NCBI GenBank assembly: GCA_002733865.1
Contig: NVXM01000009.1
Coordinates: 62,001 to 126,000, forward strand
DNA: 64,000 nt
Origin: Sphingopyxis sp.
GTDB taxonomy: Bacteria > Pseudomonadota > Alphaproteobacteria > Sphingomonadales > Sphingomonadaceae
Direction of reading: 5' to 3'
Part shown: positions 36,355 through 44,863 of the stretch, in pieces
Position numbering within the stretch: the stretch's first letter is position 1
Layout of the letters: each line of letters starts with the position of its first letter
Program-made: the position numbers and the translations under genes
Notes under the pieces: model-generated
What the model was told of the DNA's origin: nothing
What the model saw: the letters and a program-made list of their open reading frames with translations, nothing else
Databases searched by the model: none

Positions 36355-37062
36355 ATGCGTACCCTGGCAACTCTTACAGCGCTTGCTGCAACACTCGCGT
36401 CTGGCTCCGCTCTGGCGGCTGAACCTGAAGATTTCGGAAGTTTTTTAGGTGTCTATGGCGCTGCGATAATAAGTGATGATATTGATCAGACGAATATCGC
36501 AACAAAAATCGTTTTTGGTCCCAATATCACTGAAAATTTGTCACTTGAATTTGGCATCATGGATATGGGTCTTATGGCATATGATGACCCTGACCCGCTA
36601 TTCCCGACGGCCGAAAATGCTGCCACCGGAACCCCACCGACATTCACAAACACGTCAAATGGTGAAGTGGATCGCGATTCAGGTGACAGCACGACTCTCG
36701 GCTCTGCAACTTATACAGGCAGTGAATCATTTCAGGCTCGTGGCGTCCTGCTGAACTTGAGATATAACTTCACCTATACCGAGACAGTCGACTTCTTTGT
36801 AAAAGCAGGCGCGAGTGCTTGGATTGCTGATGTTGAGAAAATCTCTATCACGGCGTATGGCGATGGTACGGTAGACGCTAAAAGAACCACCGGCTCCAAC
36901 GAAACCTCAGGTGTCGAGCTTATCACCGGCGTCGGTATCATGTGGACACCTTGGGATAATCTAGCAATCCGCAGTGAACTTGAATCTACCTCCCTCGATA
37001 GCTTCCATATTGAGCCGACTGGATTTTTAATGATTGGCCTCGGAGTTCAGTACGAATTTTAA
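36355..37062 (+). CDS. Small outer-membrane beta-barrel protein
   Basis: 235 residues. Signal peptide MRTLATLTALAATLASGSALAA, then about eight beta strands of alternating hydrophobic residues (LLNLRYNFTYTETVDFFVKA, GVELITGVGIMWTPWDNLAI), ending in FLMIGLGVQYEF with the C-terminal Phe needed for barrel assembly. The shape is that of the OmpA-like/OmpW-size 8-strand barrel (OMP_b-brl). The acidic loop PDPLFPTAENAATGTPPTFT is long. Substrate unknown. Starts after a GGATATTAACC leader. Confidence 0.83.
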   Translation: MRTLATLTALAATLASGSALAAEPEDFGSFLGVYGAAIISDDIDQTNIATKIVFGPNITENLSLEFGIMDMGLMAYDDPDPLFPTAENAATGTPPTFTNTSNGEVDRDSGDSTTLGSATYTGSESFQARGVLLNLRYNFTYTETVDFFVKAGASAWIADVEKISITAYGDGTVDAKRTTGSNETSGVELITGVGIMWTPWDNLAIRSELESTSLDSFHIEPTGFLMIGLGVQYEF

Positions 37063-37101
37063 TCAAGTAATAAGTTGGCGCAATTTTACTTAATCTACTA
37101 A

Positions 37102-37125
37102 TATCCCTTAGGGAACTAAGGGATA
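37102..37125 (+). terminator. Perfect hairpin after the outer-membrane gene
   Basis: TATCCCTTA and TAAGGGATA form a 9-bp stem with a 6-nt loop, 40 bp after the stop. It lacks a T-run, so it is terminator-like only. Confidence 0.5.
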
Positions 37126-37170
37126 CAAAACGTTGTCGTAGTGCGCGGTCTGCATCAGTTAGTTGCTACC

Positions 37171-37211
37171 CATGGTAACAGGTGACAAAATTTGTCACCC
37201 GATATACCATG
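37171..37211. promoter_or_regulatory. Nested palindrome upstream of an AraC gene
   Basis: Inner arms GGTGACAAA (37181-37189) and TTTGTCACC (37191-37199) are perfect 9-bp repeats around one central A; outer arms CATGGTA (37171-37177) and TACCATG (37205-37211) are also perfect. The AraC start is 83 bp downstream. Nested symmetry fits an operator or a stable hairpin. Confidence 0.5.
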
Positions 37212-37293
37212 TATCTATGGTTTGATCTGAGAGCATCGGATTGCTAGCAGATCATTCCTGTAATAACAAAAATCCTAAATCAGATACCAGCGT

Positions 37294-38340
37294 ATGAACA
37301 TGGAAAAAGGTTACGTCTCTGCGGCTTTAATACGCCCTGTGATTGAAAATGCCGGCTTACGATGTTTTGATCAGTTGCACGCCGAAGACGACAGTATTCA
37401 GCGTGTTGTTAAGCAACTGAAAGACAGCGATAGCCGTATTCCCGTCGAAGAAGCCGATCAGGTTATTTCAACTTTGATCCGCAAGTCAGGCAATGAAGCA
37501 CTTTGCGTTCATCCGCCTCATAAGTTCAACACCCAAAGCAGTTGTCAGCTGCAGCATTTATTTTTATGCAGTAATACGCTTCGTGAAGCACTTTACTACA
37601 TGGAAAAATTTGCGCCCTTGTTGAGCGATCTTCTAGAAATTAATGTTACCCGTACACGAGAAGGTACCATTAAGGTCAAGCTTCCTGTCGCCGACAGTGC
37701 CTACATGTCAGATCAACGCCATCGATCAGAGATGATGTTGAGTGTATTACTGAATTGGATGCGCCAGTTATGTGGTGCGAAGTTACGAATCTTAGGCATC
37801 AACTTACCCTACCCTGCCACTCAGTATCAGCAGGCTCAAGGGCAGTTATGGAATGCGACTCTGAATTACAATTCAGGCGAATGCGCGATTTTACTCAACT
37901 CTAACGCGCTGGATGAGGGGCTACATAACACCAACCCTCACATCCTCAATATGATGAAGCGTGAAGTTGAAGAGCAATATCGTAAACTTGCTCGTTCTGG
38001 TTCACTAGCCGAACGTATCCGCAAAGCCCTGATGCAAGAAAAAGTGCGTTTAAATGCAAATCAGCAAGAAGTTGCTGGGTATTTTCACATCAGCGCACGC
38101 ACCCTGAATCGTCATTTGCATCGCGAAGATACTTCGCTGAAGCAGATAGTCACTCAGGTTCGTTTAGAAATGGCGAAACAAATGCTGACCAGCACCGATG
38201 ATGCAATAGAACAAATTGCTCTGAATATTGGTTTGTCTGGACGTCGCACGCTAGATCGCATCTTTATTAAAGAAGTGAATCTATCCCCTGCGCAATATCG
38301 CCAGAAGCATCGACATCAGGTCGCAGCGGCTGTTCATTAG
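37294..38340 (+). CDS. AraC-family transcriptional regulator
   Basis: 348 residues: N-terminal domain (CFDQLHAEDDSIQRVV...) of the PF12625-like type and a C-terminal AraC HTH pair, NQQEVAGYFHISARTLNRHL and DDAIEQIALNIGLSGRRTLD followed by FIKEVNLSPAQYRQKH. A second ATG at 37300 is possible. It is the third AraC protein in this window. A hairpin follows at 38361 and a nested palindrome precedes it. Confidence 0.88.
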   Translation: MNMEKGYVSAALIRPVIENAGLRCFDQLHAEDDSIQRVVKQLKDSDSRIPVEEADQVISTLIRKSGNEALCVHPPHKFNTQSSCQLQHLFLCSNTLREALYYMEKFAPLLSDLLEINVTRTREGTIKVKLPVADSAYMSDQRHRSEMMLSVLLNWMRQLCGAKLRILGINLPYPATQYQQAQGQLWNATLNYNSGECAILLNSNALDEGLHNTNPHILNMMKREVEEQYRKLARSGSLAERIRKALMQEKVRLNANQQEVAGYFHISARTLNRHLHREDTSLKQIVTQVRLEMAKQMLTSTDDAIEQIALNIGLSGRRTLDRIFIKEVNLSPAQYRQKHRHQVAAAVH

Positions 38341-38360
38341 GTAATGAATAAAGTTGCACA

Positions 38361-38399
38361 TTAACCTGGCGAATCTTGTAACAAGTTTCGTCAGGTTAA
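38361..38399 (+). terminator. Long hairpin after the third AraC gene
   Basis: TTAACCTGGCGAA and TTCGTCAGGTTAA form a stem with one mismatch that encloses CTTGT-A-ACAAG. No T-run follows; probably a terminator shared by convergent genes. Confidence 0.5.
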
Positions 38400-38459
38400 A
38401 TGATGAACCCAGAGTAATTGCTTTTTACTGGTTGGTTCAATATGAGACGTCATGAAGGT

Positions 38460-39008
38460 TTAAGCGATACCAGCCAAGCGTATTTTAGTGACAGCTAATA
38501 CTGAGAGTACATCCGTAATACGACCATCCTGAGTCATCTGAAATACTTCCTCAAACGGTAAACGCTTAATGGTCAGCACCTCCGTTTCTTCCATGTCAGT
38601 GGCACCTTCCGTTAAACCTTGAGCAACAAACAAATACCCTTCTTCGTCGGTAATGCAGTTACTTAAGTGAAAACGACCCAAGTTTGTTATCTTTGTCGCA
38701 CTTAAGCCCGTTTCTTCTTTAAGTTCACGCAACGCACACTCTTGAGGTAGTTCGCCTTTAGGCGCACCACCCATTGGAATCTCCCAATGGTATTCATCCA
38801 GTGGAAATCGATATTGTCCAACCAGCCAAGTATCCCCATTCTCTGCCAATGGCACGATGCCCACAGCACGATTTAAAAACGACACTGTGCCATACACGCC
38901 AGCGTTTCCAGCCGGATTGGTCACATCGTGATGTGCGACTTCAATCCAAGGGTTGCTGTAAACCGTCTCAACCTTATTCGTCTTCCAAGGGTTGTTTTCG
39001 TTGCTCAT
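38460..39008 (-). CDS. NUDIX hydrolase (ADP-ribose pyrophosphatase-like)
   Basis: 182 residues from ATG 39008, with GGAAGG upstream; the longer frame to 39053 lies inside the rhombosortase gene. The NUDIX box reads GGAPKGELPQECALRELKEE and then TGL, matching Gx5Ex7REUxEExGU. Flanking sequence (YRFPLDEYHWEIPMG) suggests the NudF/ADP-ribose pyrophosphatase group. It overlaps the end of the rhombosortase gene by 35 bp and is the last gene of that operon. Confidence 0.9.
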   Translation of the reverse strand: MSNENNPWKTNKVETVYSNPWIEVAHHDVTNPAGNAGVYGTVSFLNRAVGIVPLAENGDTWLVGQYRFPLDEYHWEIPMGGAPKGELPQECALRELKEETGLSATKITNLGRFHLSNCITDEEGYLFVAQGLTEGATDMEETEVLTIKRLPFEEVFQMTQDGRITDVLSVLAVTKIRLAGIA

Positions 39009-39582
39009 ATACCTTCCAACATCCGTAACCGAGTACCCAAATAAGACCAGCAATGGCCCCTAACATATGTGAACGAGCTTCTGTTCGCCCACCAATCAGT
39101 TCGGCATTGCCCATATCATTGTAAAACGAGGTTTGCTCCCACATTACCTTACCGAGAATAACGATGACGACCAAGACTCGAATAAAGCGTGAATAATAAG
39201 GAGAAGGGACAATAGCGATCAATAGTGCGCCATGAAGGGCACCCGATAGGCCAACATAGTAGTTAAGATCTAGCGCATAACAATACAAACCAACGCCAGT
39301 AAACACCATTAACCATAGCCACATGGCGAGAATATACGCTACCGCATGTTTAGGGTTAGCAACGTAAGTACATAGCGCCAGAGCAAGTAGATTTAACGTC
39401 AGATGAGCAAACGACAGATGGGTCACGTGAGACGTTAACAAACGCCAGTATTCTCCACGAGTAATCGCATCACGATCAAACTGGAAAATAGCCGCAATAC
39501 CATCACCCGCTAAATATACAATTAAGCAAAGAACAGCAATGCCGATCCATGTGGCATAAGCGCGCACAGCACACCCTCCCAA
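38974..39582 (-). CDS. rrtA: Rhombosortase
   Basis: 202 residues, rhomboid-like membrane protease that processes C-terminal GlyGly-CTERM signals. The conserved opening ITRGEYWRLLTSHVTHLSFA and helix AHLTLNLLALALCT, catalytic motif GLSGALHG with Ser113, and second catalytic His172 in RSHMLGAIAG are all present. Six hydrophobic segments are visible. It starts 6 bp after a metalloprotease that ends in a GlyGly-CTERM tail, so enzyme and substrate are coded together. Confidence 0.9.
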   Translation of the reverse strand: MGGCAVRAYATWIGIAVLCLIVYLAGDGIAAIFQFDRDAITRGEYWRLLTSHVTHLSFAHLTLNLLALALCTYVANPKHAVAYILAMWLWLMVFTGVGLYCYALDLNYYVGLSGALHGALLIAIVPSPYYSRFIRVLVVIVILGKVMWEQTSFYNDMGNAELIGGRTEARSHMLGAIAGLIWVLGYGCWKVYEQRKQPLEDE

Positions 39583-39588
39583 AAGTGC

Positions 39589-41679
39589 TCAGTATATTCT
39601 TTTTCTACGCCACAATACGAGGGTAATAGACAATAACCAGACAAGGGCGCCACCACTGCTTGAAGATGAACTAGTCGCTTCTTCTGCTGGGGCTCTTTCG
39701 ATGACTTTATCCGTACTGGTAATCAAAAGTTTAGCGTTAAGATCAAAGTCGGCCGTGAAGTACGCAAATTCCTGCTTCTGCTTCATTTGAGTTTTGCCGC
39801 TGACCTGACCTTGAGTGTCTACCAAAAACGGCGCATGAGAACCGTTGGGTTCACTAAAAAACTCCACATATACGGTATCTGTACCCACACTGGCTGGTGA
39901 ATCAAACATCAAACGATTCCAGCCTTTATCCACCGAGAATCCTTTACGTACAACTCGTCCTTCTGCAGAAAAGCGCGTTAATCCTGTGTAAACCCCCACC
40001 TCGACACTTCCCGGCCCGTGCGCATAAAAATCAACGCCATCTAACGTTGAAATATCGGAAGTCAGTGGCACGGTGACTACTGCATACGCCGATTCGCCGT
40101 AGGTCCCCCAACTGGCCGTTGCAGGCAAGTCGTCATAGCCGATCGCATAGCCTAATGGGGTCACCGTCGTTGTCAGCGCAAAGCTGGCTTGACCGCCCAC
40201 AGAGACGGACTGCATCGCCGCCAGTCCATCCGCCAAGTTGATTGAATCTGCAGAGGTTACTATGGTACCTCCGGACTCCGAGCTAATACCGCTACCAGAG
40301 TGTTCCTTCGTCGCCAAAACCAGCAAGTTTGAATGTGCTTCTGTTAATGATGAGAGTGGCCCGAAACCATGCCAATCATCAATTTCAGTGATGAGTATCC
40401 CCGCACTGGGGATACCATCATCAAAACCGTCTTTTTGACGATTCTCTATCAACAAACGGCGACCGTGACGATATGTATCCAAATCGATACGCACCATTTC
40501 CCCCGCTGACGCAAAGCTATGTATTGAAAAACTACCACTGCTCTCAGGCAGCGCTTTTGTGAATCCAAGAAATTCCTTCGCCCATGCAATCAAATGCGCA
40601 GGACGATCACCGGCATCCCCCCCACCCGTATTCCAGGTGCCATAACTCATTAATCCCCAGCGGCCCACCCCCGCTCCAACGCCGATACTGTCGTACAAAT
40701 CAGGAAGATCTAATAACAAATGCCCAAGTTCATGAGCCATTAAGCCTACGGTCGCCAAGTGTTGCTCGTGTTCTTCACCAAACATGGCGTATTCAGAGAG
40801 CCACATGCCTCCCACGCTCGTTGCTGACACAGATGACTTATGGGCCCATACCCTAGGGTGTGATGTCGCAGAGCTTGCGTAGGCTTGTTCAAAACCCGCC
40901 GCAAGCACAACGACCCCCAGCTCTGAGGGATCCAACCACGAGTCACCGTTGCGGTCATAGGCAGATAAATTAACGTGATTACCCAGTGCTTCAAACGCGC
41001 TTGCTACCAGCGCTCGGCTGGTCTGGCCATAACTACTGCCAAAATCAGGGTGCGGCGTGCTCAAGGTGACTCGTATGACACCATCACCCGCCGTACCGGA
41101 GGAATCTTGTACGGGCACGATCCGATACGCTTGATATGAGTTTTCAAGAAAATAGTCTTTGACGCTATTACTGGCGCCAAATACGCGCGAAGACACTTCC
41201 GCATCACTGTATTCGAACCCTTGGTCACTGAAGGCAACACGAACAATCACGAGTGGTTGTTCAAACGATCCACCCTGATAACGATAAGGGGAGCGCGTTG
41301 GGGCAGTTGCTTGTGCCGAAACACTCCCCGTAGGGGCAATGAGGGAGGTCGTTTTAGCCGCCTTGCTACTGGCTGTTCCGCCAGTAACAGTGGTTGGCGG
41401 CTCATAATTTTCGGCATAGCCAAACACATCGTTTGAGGCGATGGGGTTACGGCCATTTTCTAAAGTAGCGAGGTAATAAACACCATCAATTTCCGCCAAA
41501 TAACGACCATCAGATAACTTGAGATACGGCGAAGAACGAGAGCCGAGAAGCAATACTTCATGCTGGCTACCATCTAATAACTTCAGTGTGGCTGACGTTA
41601 ATGCAGGCTGGGTTTGCGCCTTAGTCCACATCGGGAAAAGGAAAATAACAACAAAGAGTATCCGAAGCATGTATGCCAC
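39589..41679 (-). CDS. M6-family metalloprotease with GlyGly-CTERM tail
   Basis: 696 residues. Signal peptide MLRILFVVIFLFPMWTKA; a pro-like segment to about 130; the M6 (immune-inhibitor-A-like) domain with zinc motif HELGH at 316-320 followed by LLLDLPDLYD and GRWGLMSYGTWN. An EF-hand-like YDRNGDSWLDPSE occurs near 241. Late beta-rich region 490-660 may be a jelly roll. The C-terminus SSSSSGGALVWLLSITLVLW with WRRKR is a textbook GlyGly-CTERM signal, the rhombosortase target. Likely surface-attached or type II-secreted. First gene of the operon. Confidence 0.93.
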   Translation of the reverse strand: MAYMLRILFVVIFLFPMWTKAQTQPALTSATLKLLDGSQHEVLLLGSRSSPYLKLSDGRYLAEIDGVYYLATLENGRNPIASNDVFGYAENYEPPTTVTGGTASSKAAKTTSLIAPTGSVSAQATAPTRSPYRYQGGSFEQPLVIVRVAFSDQGFEYSDAEVSSRVFGASNSVKDYFLENSYQAYRIVPVQDSSGTAGDGVIRVTLSTPHPDFGSSYGQTSRALVASAFEALGNHVNLSAYDRNGDSWLDPSELGVVVLAAGFEQAYASSATSHPRVWAHKSSVSATSVGGMWLSEYAMFGEEHEQHLATVGLMAHELGHLLLDLPDLYDSIGVGAGVGRWGLMSYGTWNTGGGDAGDRPAHLIAWAKEFLGFTKALPESSGSFSIHSFASAGEMVRIDLDTYRHGRRLLIENRQKDGFDDGIPSAGILITEIDDWHGFGPLSSLTEAHSNLLVLATKEHSGSGISSESGGTIVTSADSINLADGLAAMQSVSVGGQASFALTTTVTPLGYAIGYDDLPATASWGTYGESAYAVVTVPLTSDISTLDGVDFYAHGPGSVEVGVYTGLTRFSAEGRVVRKGFSVDKGWNRLMFDSPASVGTDTVYVEFFSEPNGSHAPFLVDTQGQVSGKTQMKQKQEFAYFTADFDLNAKLLITSTDKVIERAPAEEATSSSSSSGGALVWLLSITLVLWRRKRIY

Positions 41680-41838
41680 CAGAAAAGGGGTTCGGACTAA
41701 ATTTAGACGATATATTGAGGCTTGTCGGTAGCTGGTAACAACTCCCTACAATTCCACTACATTAGCAACGAGAAACTCACCGATTCGTAACGGTAGGTGT
41801 TCATTTTTGAGGCCATGAACCTACATCTATTAGCGTGG

Positions 41839-42234
41839 TTAACGCGAAGAGACGCGCTGATGGCAAGGATTCATTTTACGTAAGCGATCACGTAGATACT
41901 CCGTGATGCTTTCGGGGCTATACAGCCAGACATTACCGCTTTTCTTATGAACGCATAAACACGGTACTCGACTTTCGCCTCCCCCATTCACTAGCTCGTT
42001 GCGGAAAGCATCAACACGCTCAACGTCTTTCTCTACAACATGCAGCCCCACCCGCTCACAGAAGCGTTTGACACTGATAGAGGCTGGGCAACTAGGGCTA
42101 AAATAGAGATGCATTCGACGCGATTCACGATCAAGAACAACTTGCTCTTCTCGTGATCTTTCAAAAGGCTTTACTGGTATCAAGCGGTCTACCAGATTAA
42201 GTGTTTTACCTTTCAGATGTCTCGTCAGGTTCAT
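41839..42234 (-). CDS. Glutaredoxin-like protein with CPAS site
   Basis: 131 residues. The segment RMHLYFSPSCPASISVKRFC is a glutaredoxin-type beta-alpha turn in which the CxxC is CPAS, leaving one cysteine, and SRVPCLCV is the cis-Pro region. Downstream YSPESITEYLRDRL completes the thioredoxin fold. A basic N-terminal segment of about 38 residues precedes it. This may be a monothiol reductase or a binding protein. It lies downstream of lepB on the same strand. Confidence 0.7.
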   Translation of the reverse strand: MNLTRHLKGKTLNLVDRLIPVKPFERSREEQVVLDRESRRMHLYFSPSCPASISVKRFCERVGLHVVEKDVERVDAFRNELVNGGGESRVPCLCVHKKSGNVWLYSPESITEYLRDRLRKMNPCHQRVSSR

Positions 42235-42552
42235 AACACCACGTCGTCGTATTGAATGTGGTCGGCATTGTATTTACTGAGCAGCAAATAGCTACCCTTT
42301 ACGGAGAAATATTTTACAAATTACGCCAAAGATATGAAATTGGGGGAAATAGACTCAGCATCTCGGGTTCTTAACCGCCACTCATGTTAAGAACCGCCAC
42401 TCATATTAAGAGCCGCAACGCAGGCCAACATCACTAACATAGTGAGGATCATCAGCCAGCGACTACGCTGGCAGAGTTTACAAGGCTTTTTGCTGTTTGA
42501 ATTTTTACTCATAGACTATGTGGCCCTAGCGTCTATTACTTACAAACGTCGG
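42235..42552. other. Region between glutaredoxin-like gene and lepB
   Basis: 318 bp holding a 41-codon ORF (42387-42512) and a tandem 19-bp duplication around its stop codon (CCGCCACTCATGTTAAGAA then CCGCCACTCATATTAAGAG). I see no other gene. Confidence 0.5.
42387..42512 (-). CDS. 41-residue CxxC membrane microprotein (candidate)
   Basis: 41 residues: a polar, Lys-rich start MSKNSNSKKPCKLCQRSR with a CxxC pair, then one hydrophobic segment WLMILTMLVMLACVAALNM, ending SGGS. The CxxC could bind zinc or iron-sulphur or be redox-active at the membrane face. It begins 40 bp after lepB's stop on the same strand, so it is probably co-transcribed. The ribosome site (TAGGG, 13 nt off) is weak. Too short for standard gene callers; the residue pattern supports a real product. 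Confidence 0.5.
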   Translation of the reverse strand: MSKNSNSKKPCKLCQRSRWLMILTMLVMLACVAALNMSGGS

Positions 42553-43383
42553 TTACTCAATAATTTTGGTACGAGAGAATGAAGGAAGGCTAGACCAAGT
42601 TTCCCAGTGCATCCATACCGCTACGGCTTTACCGACGATGTTTTTCTCAGGCACAAAGCCCCACATACGGCTGTCACCACTATTGCCACGATTATCGCCC
42701 ATCATGAAGTAGTGGCCATCAGGAACATCCCACTCGCCTTCAGGGCCGCCCCACAATACAGCTTCACCAGTAGCGCGGCTACGTGCGGGAATCCACTTAA
42801 CCGTAGGTTCGGCGTTATCGAGTGTTTCTTTGCCTAAAAACATGGTTGGGTTGTACGCGGGTTCACCACCGAGTTCTTCGGTAGGAATTTCCGTTCCATT
42901 CACGGTTAAACGGCGATTACGGTATTCAATATGGTCGCCCGGTAAACCGATTACTCGCTTAATGAAGTAGCGAGAATCTTCAGGAGGGAAAAACACCATC
43001 ACATCACCACGAGCAGGGTTGCTGACGGGAATAATCGTCGACCCAACGCCCGGCACACGTAAACCGTAAGAGAATTTACTGACGAGAATAAAGTCACCGG
43101 TAATCAGTCCTGGCTCCATAGAGCCTGAAGGAATCTGAAACGGCTCAGCGACAAAGGAGCGCAGTACAAACACCAGGGCTAATACAGGAAAGAAGGAATA
43201 GGACTGCTCTATTAAGTATGGCTCTTTCGCCGCTTTTTCGACAGCTTCGTCATCGGCACCAGCGTCTTGTAGCGCATCGGCTTTGTCTAATCGCTGCTTT
43301 CGCAACCAAAGTTTATCGACCAAAGCAATAACACCGGTTACTGCTGTGGCTATCATTAGAATAAGGGGTAAATCGAGTTCCAT
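42553..43383 (-). CDS. lepB: Signal peptidase I
   Basis: 276 residues from ATG 43383 (MELDLPLILM); an upstream ATG at 43437 adds an unlikely 18 residues. Two N-terminal hydrophobic segments, catalytic Ser88 in PSGSMEPGLITGDF, and catalytic Lys142 in RYFIKRVIGLPGD, followed by the family boxes GDNRGNSGDSRMWGFVP. It cleaves Sec and Tat signal peptides at the inner membrane. In many gammaproteobacteria lepB is beside lepA and rnc; here it stands alone with microprotein and glutaredoxin-like genes downstream. Confidence 0.95.
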   Translation of the reverse strand: MELDLPLILMIATAVTGVIALVDKLWLRKQRLDKADALQDAGADDEAVEKAAKEPYLIEQSYSFFPVLALVFVLRSFVAEPFQIPSGSMEPGLITGDFILVSKFSYGLRVPGVGSTIIPVSNPARGDVMVFFPPEDSRYFIKRVIGLPGDHIEYRNRRLTVNGTEIPTEELGGEPAYNPTMFLGKETLDNAEPTVKWIPARSRATGEAVLWGGPEGEWDVPDGHYFMMGDNRGNSGDSRMWGFVPEKNIVGKAVAVWMHWETWSSLPSFSRTKIIE

Positions 43384-43542
43384 AAAACTGTCACATTCCT
43401 GAGTCACGCTAAGGTTGAAGCATTCTAACTGCCACATGCCCTGATAGCTACTCAGGTTTCTTTTTAAGGTTTGTGGTTAAGGTTTGCGTTTAGGCTTCTG
43501 TATTTATATTGCTACCGTCACATATAGGCTGGAAAACTGTAG

Positions 43543-44583
43543 ATGACCCACATACGAACACAGCACGGTGTTGAACTCGCTTACGAATCCATGGGCGATG
43601 AAAGCGCACCACCGGTCATTTTGATTATGGGATTAGGCGCACAAATGCACGTGTGGCCAACAACGCTGTGTTATCGCTTGGTCAATGCTGGCTATCGTGT
43701 GATTCGTTTTGATAATCGCGATGTCGGGCATTCATCCAATTTCAACGAACATGGCAACCCAAGTTTGATTCGCGTCTGGCTGGGGCGGCGCTTCAAACGC
43801 AAACCGCGGGTACCTTATACGTTAAAAGATATGTCTCGTGATGTGATTGCATTGATGGATGAGTTAGGCCTCGATAGCGCTCATTTAGTTGGTGCCTCCA
43901 TGGGGGGAATGATTGCCCAGATTCTCGCGGCAAAAAAGCGTAAACGAGTGCGCAGTTTAACGTCGATCATGTCCTCGGCCACCGCACCACGAGTGCCGGT
44001 AAATCAACTCCAAGTATTATTGCAACTGGCACGACGCCCGGCGGCCAGCAACCGTGATGATCACATCCAATACATCACCCGCATGAATCGTATTATTGGC
44101 AGCCCCGGCTTTCCGATGTCGGACGACGAATTGCAACGCCTTGCCGAAACCAGTTGGGAGCGCACCACCAGCCCTCTTGGTTTTAAACGTCAATTGGTCG
44201 CGATTACACACGCCGGTGATCGCCGACGATTTCTGCAAAAAATCAAAGCCCGCACGTTAATTATTCATGGTGCAGATGATCCGTTAATTCCCGTGAATAT
44301 GGGCATAGAAACGGCGTCATTAATTCCGAAAGCCAAGCTCAAGGTGGTGCTCGGTATGGGCCACGACTTTCCAGAAGCCTTGGTTCCTCGTTTAAGTAAA
44401 ATGTTGATTAAGCATCTCGATAAAGCTAATGAACAGTGGCAAACAAAGAAGCATGTTCGCAAAAAAACACATCCGCTATCTGAGTCAATCTTAGTGGATG
44501 CCGCCAACGAACTCGTCAACCAAACGTCTTACGATGAGAGTAAAGAAACCGACCCGCTGGCGTGGCTCAACGAGTCAAAATAA
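43543..44583 (+). CDS. Alpha/beta hydrolase
   Basis: 346 residues with a classical hydrolase fold: oxyanion region MGLGAQMHVWP, nucleophile elbow VGASMGGMIAQ (Ser119), acid IIHGADDPLIP and His in GMGHDFP. The C-terminal 60 residues are a polar extension (KHVRKKTHPLSES). No signal peptide. Substrate unknown; the group includes esterases and 3-oxoadipate enol-lactonase-like proteins. It ends 17 bp before the MITE. Confidence 0.87.
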   Translation: MTHIRTQHGVELAYESMGDESAPPVILIMGLGAQMHVWPTTLCYRLVNAGYRVIRFDNRDVGHSSNFNEHGNPSLIRVWLGRRFKRKPRVPYTLKDMSRDVIALMDELGLDSAHLVGASMGGMIAQILAAKKRKRVRSLTSIMSSATAPRVPVNQLQVLLQLARRPAASNRDDHIQYITRMNRIIGSPGFPMSDDELQRLAETSWERTTSPLGFKRQLVAITHAGDRRRFLQKIKARTLIIHGADDPLIPVNMGIETASLIPKAKLKVVLGMGHDFPEALVPRLSKMLIKHLDKANEQWQTKKHVRKKTHPLSESILVDAANELVNQTSYDESKETDPLAWLNESK

Positions 44584-44600
44584 CAGGCAGTGAAATCTAA

Positions 44601-44863
44601 GGCACCTCTGATTAATGCAGTCGTGCTGCGCGTGAGACCTATAACGCTTTAGATCGAGGCGTTGATTGAGGTTAATGGCGGGTCCTTAATAAGATCAACA
44701 ACAAAGATATAAAGTGTCTATAGGCCACGCCCTTCGGGGCTTTCAGGAAAATACCATTTCTGTGTTGCTACTTATCGACGTGACCCGCCATGCCATCTAA
44801 GTAGCGCCTTGAACTGTTACTTTCCTGAAAGCCGCAGCCGTAACTGCATTAATCAGAGGTGCC
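44601..44863. mobile_element. 263-bp MITE, copy 1, with CTAA target duplication
   Basis: Terminal inverted repeats of 21 bp beginning GGCACCTCTGATTAATGCAG are perfect here (44601-44621 and 44843-44863), flanked by CTAA on both sides (44597-44600, 44864-44867). No coding capacity. Inside, GGCGGGTC/GACCCGCC and GGCTTTCAGGAAA/TTTCCTGAAAGCC are further inverted pairs, plus GCCCTTCGGGGC. It is 263 bp, like copy 2 at 60853, with about 24 differences and no gaps by my count. TIR length and CTAR duplications resemble IS5-family elements; no parent IS is in the window. Confidence 0.88.
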
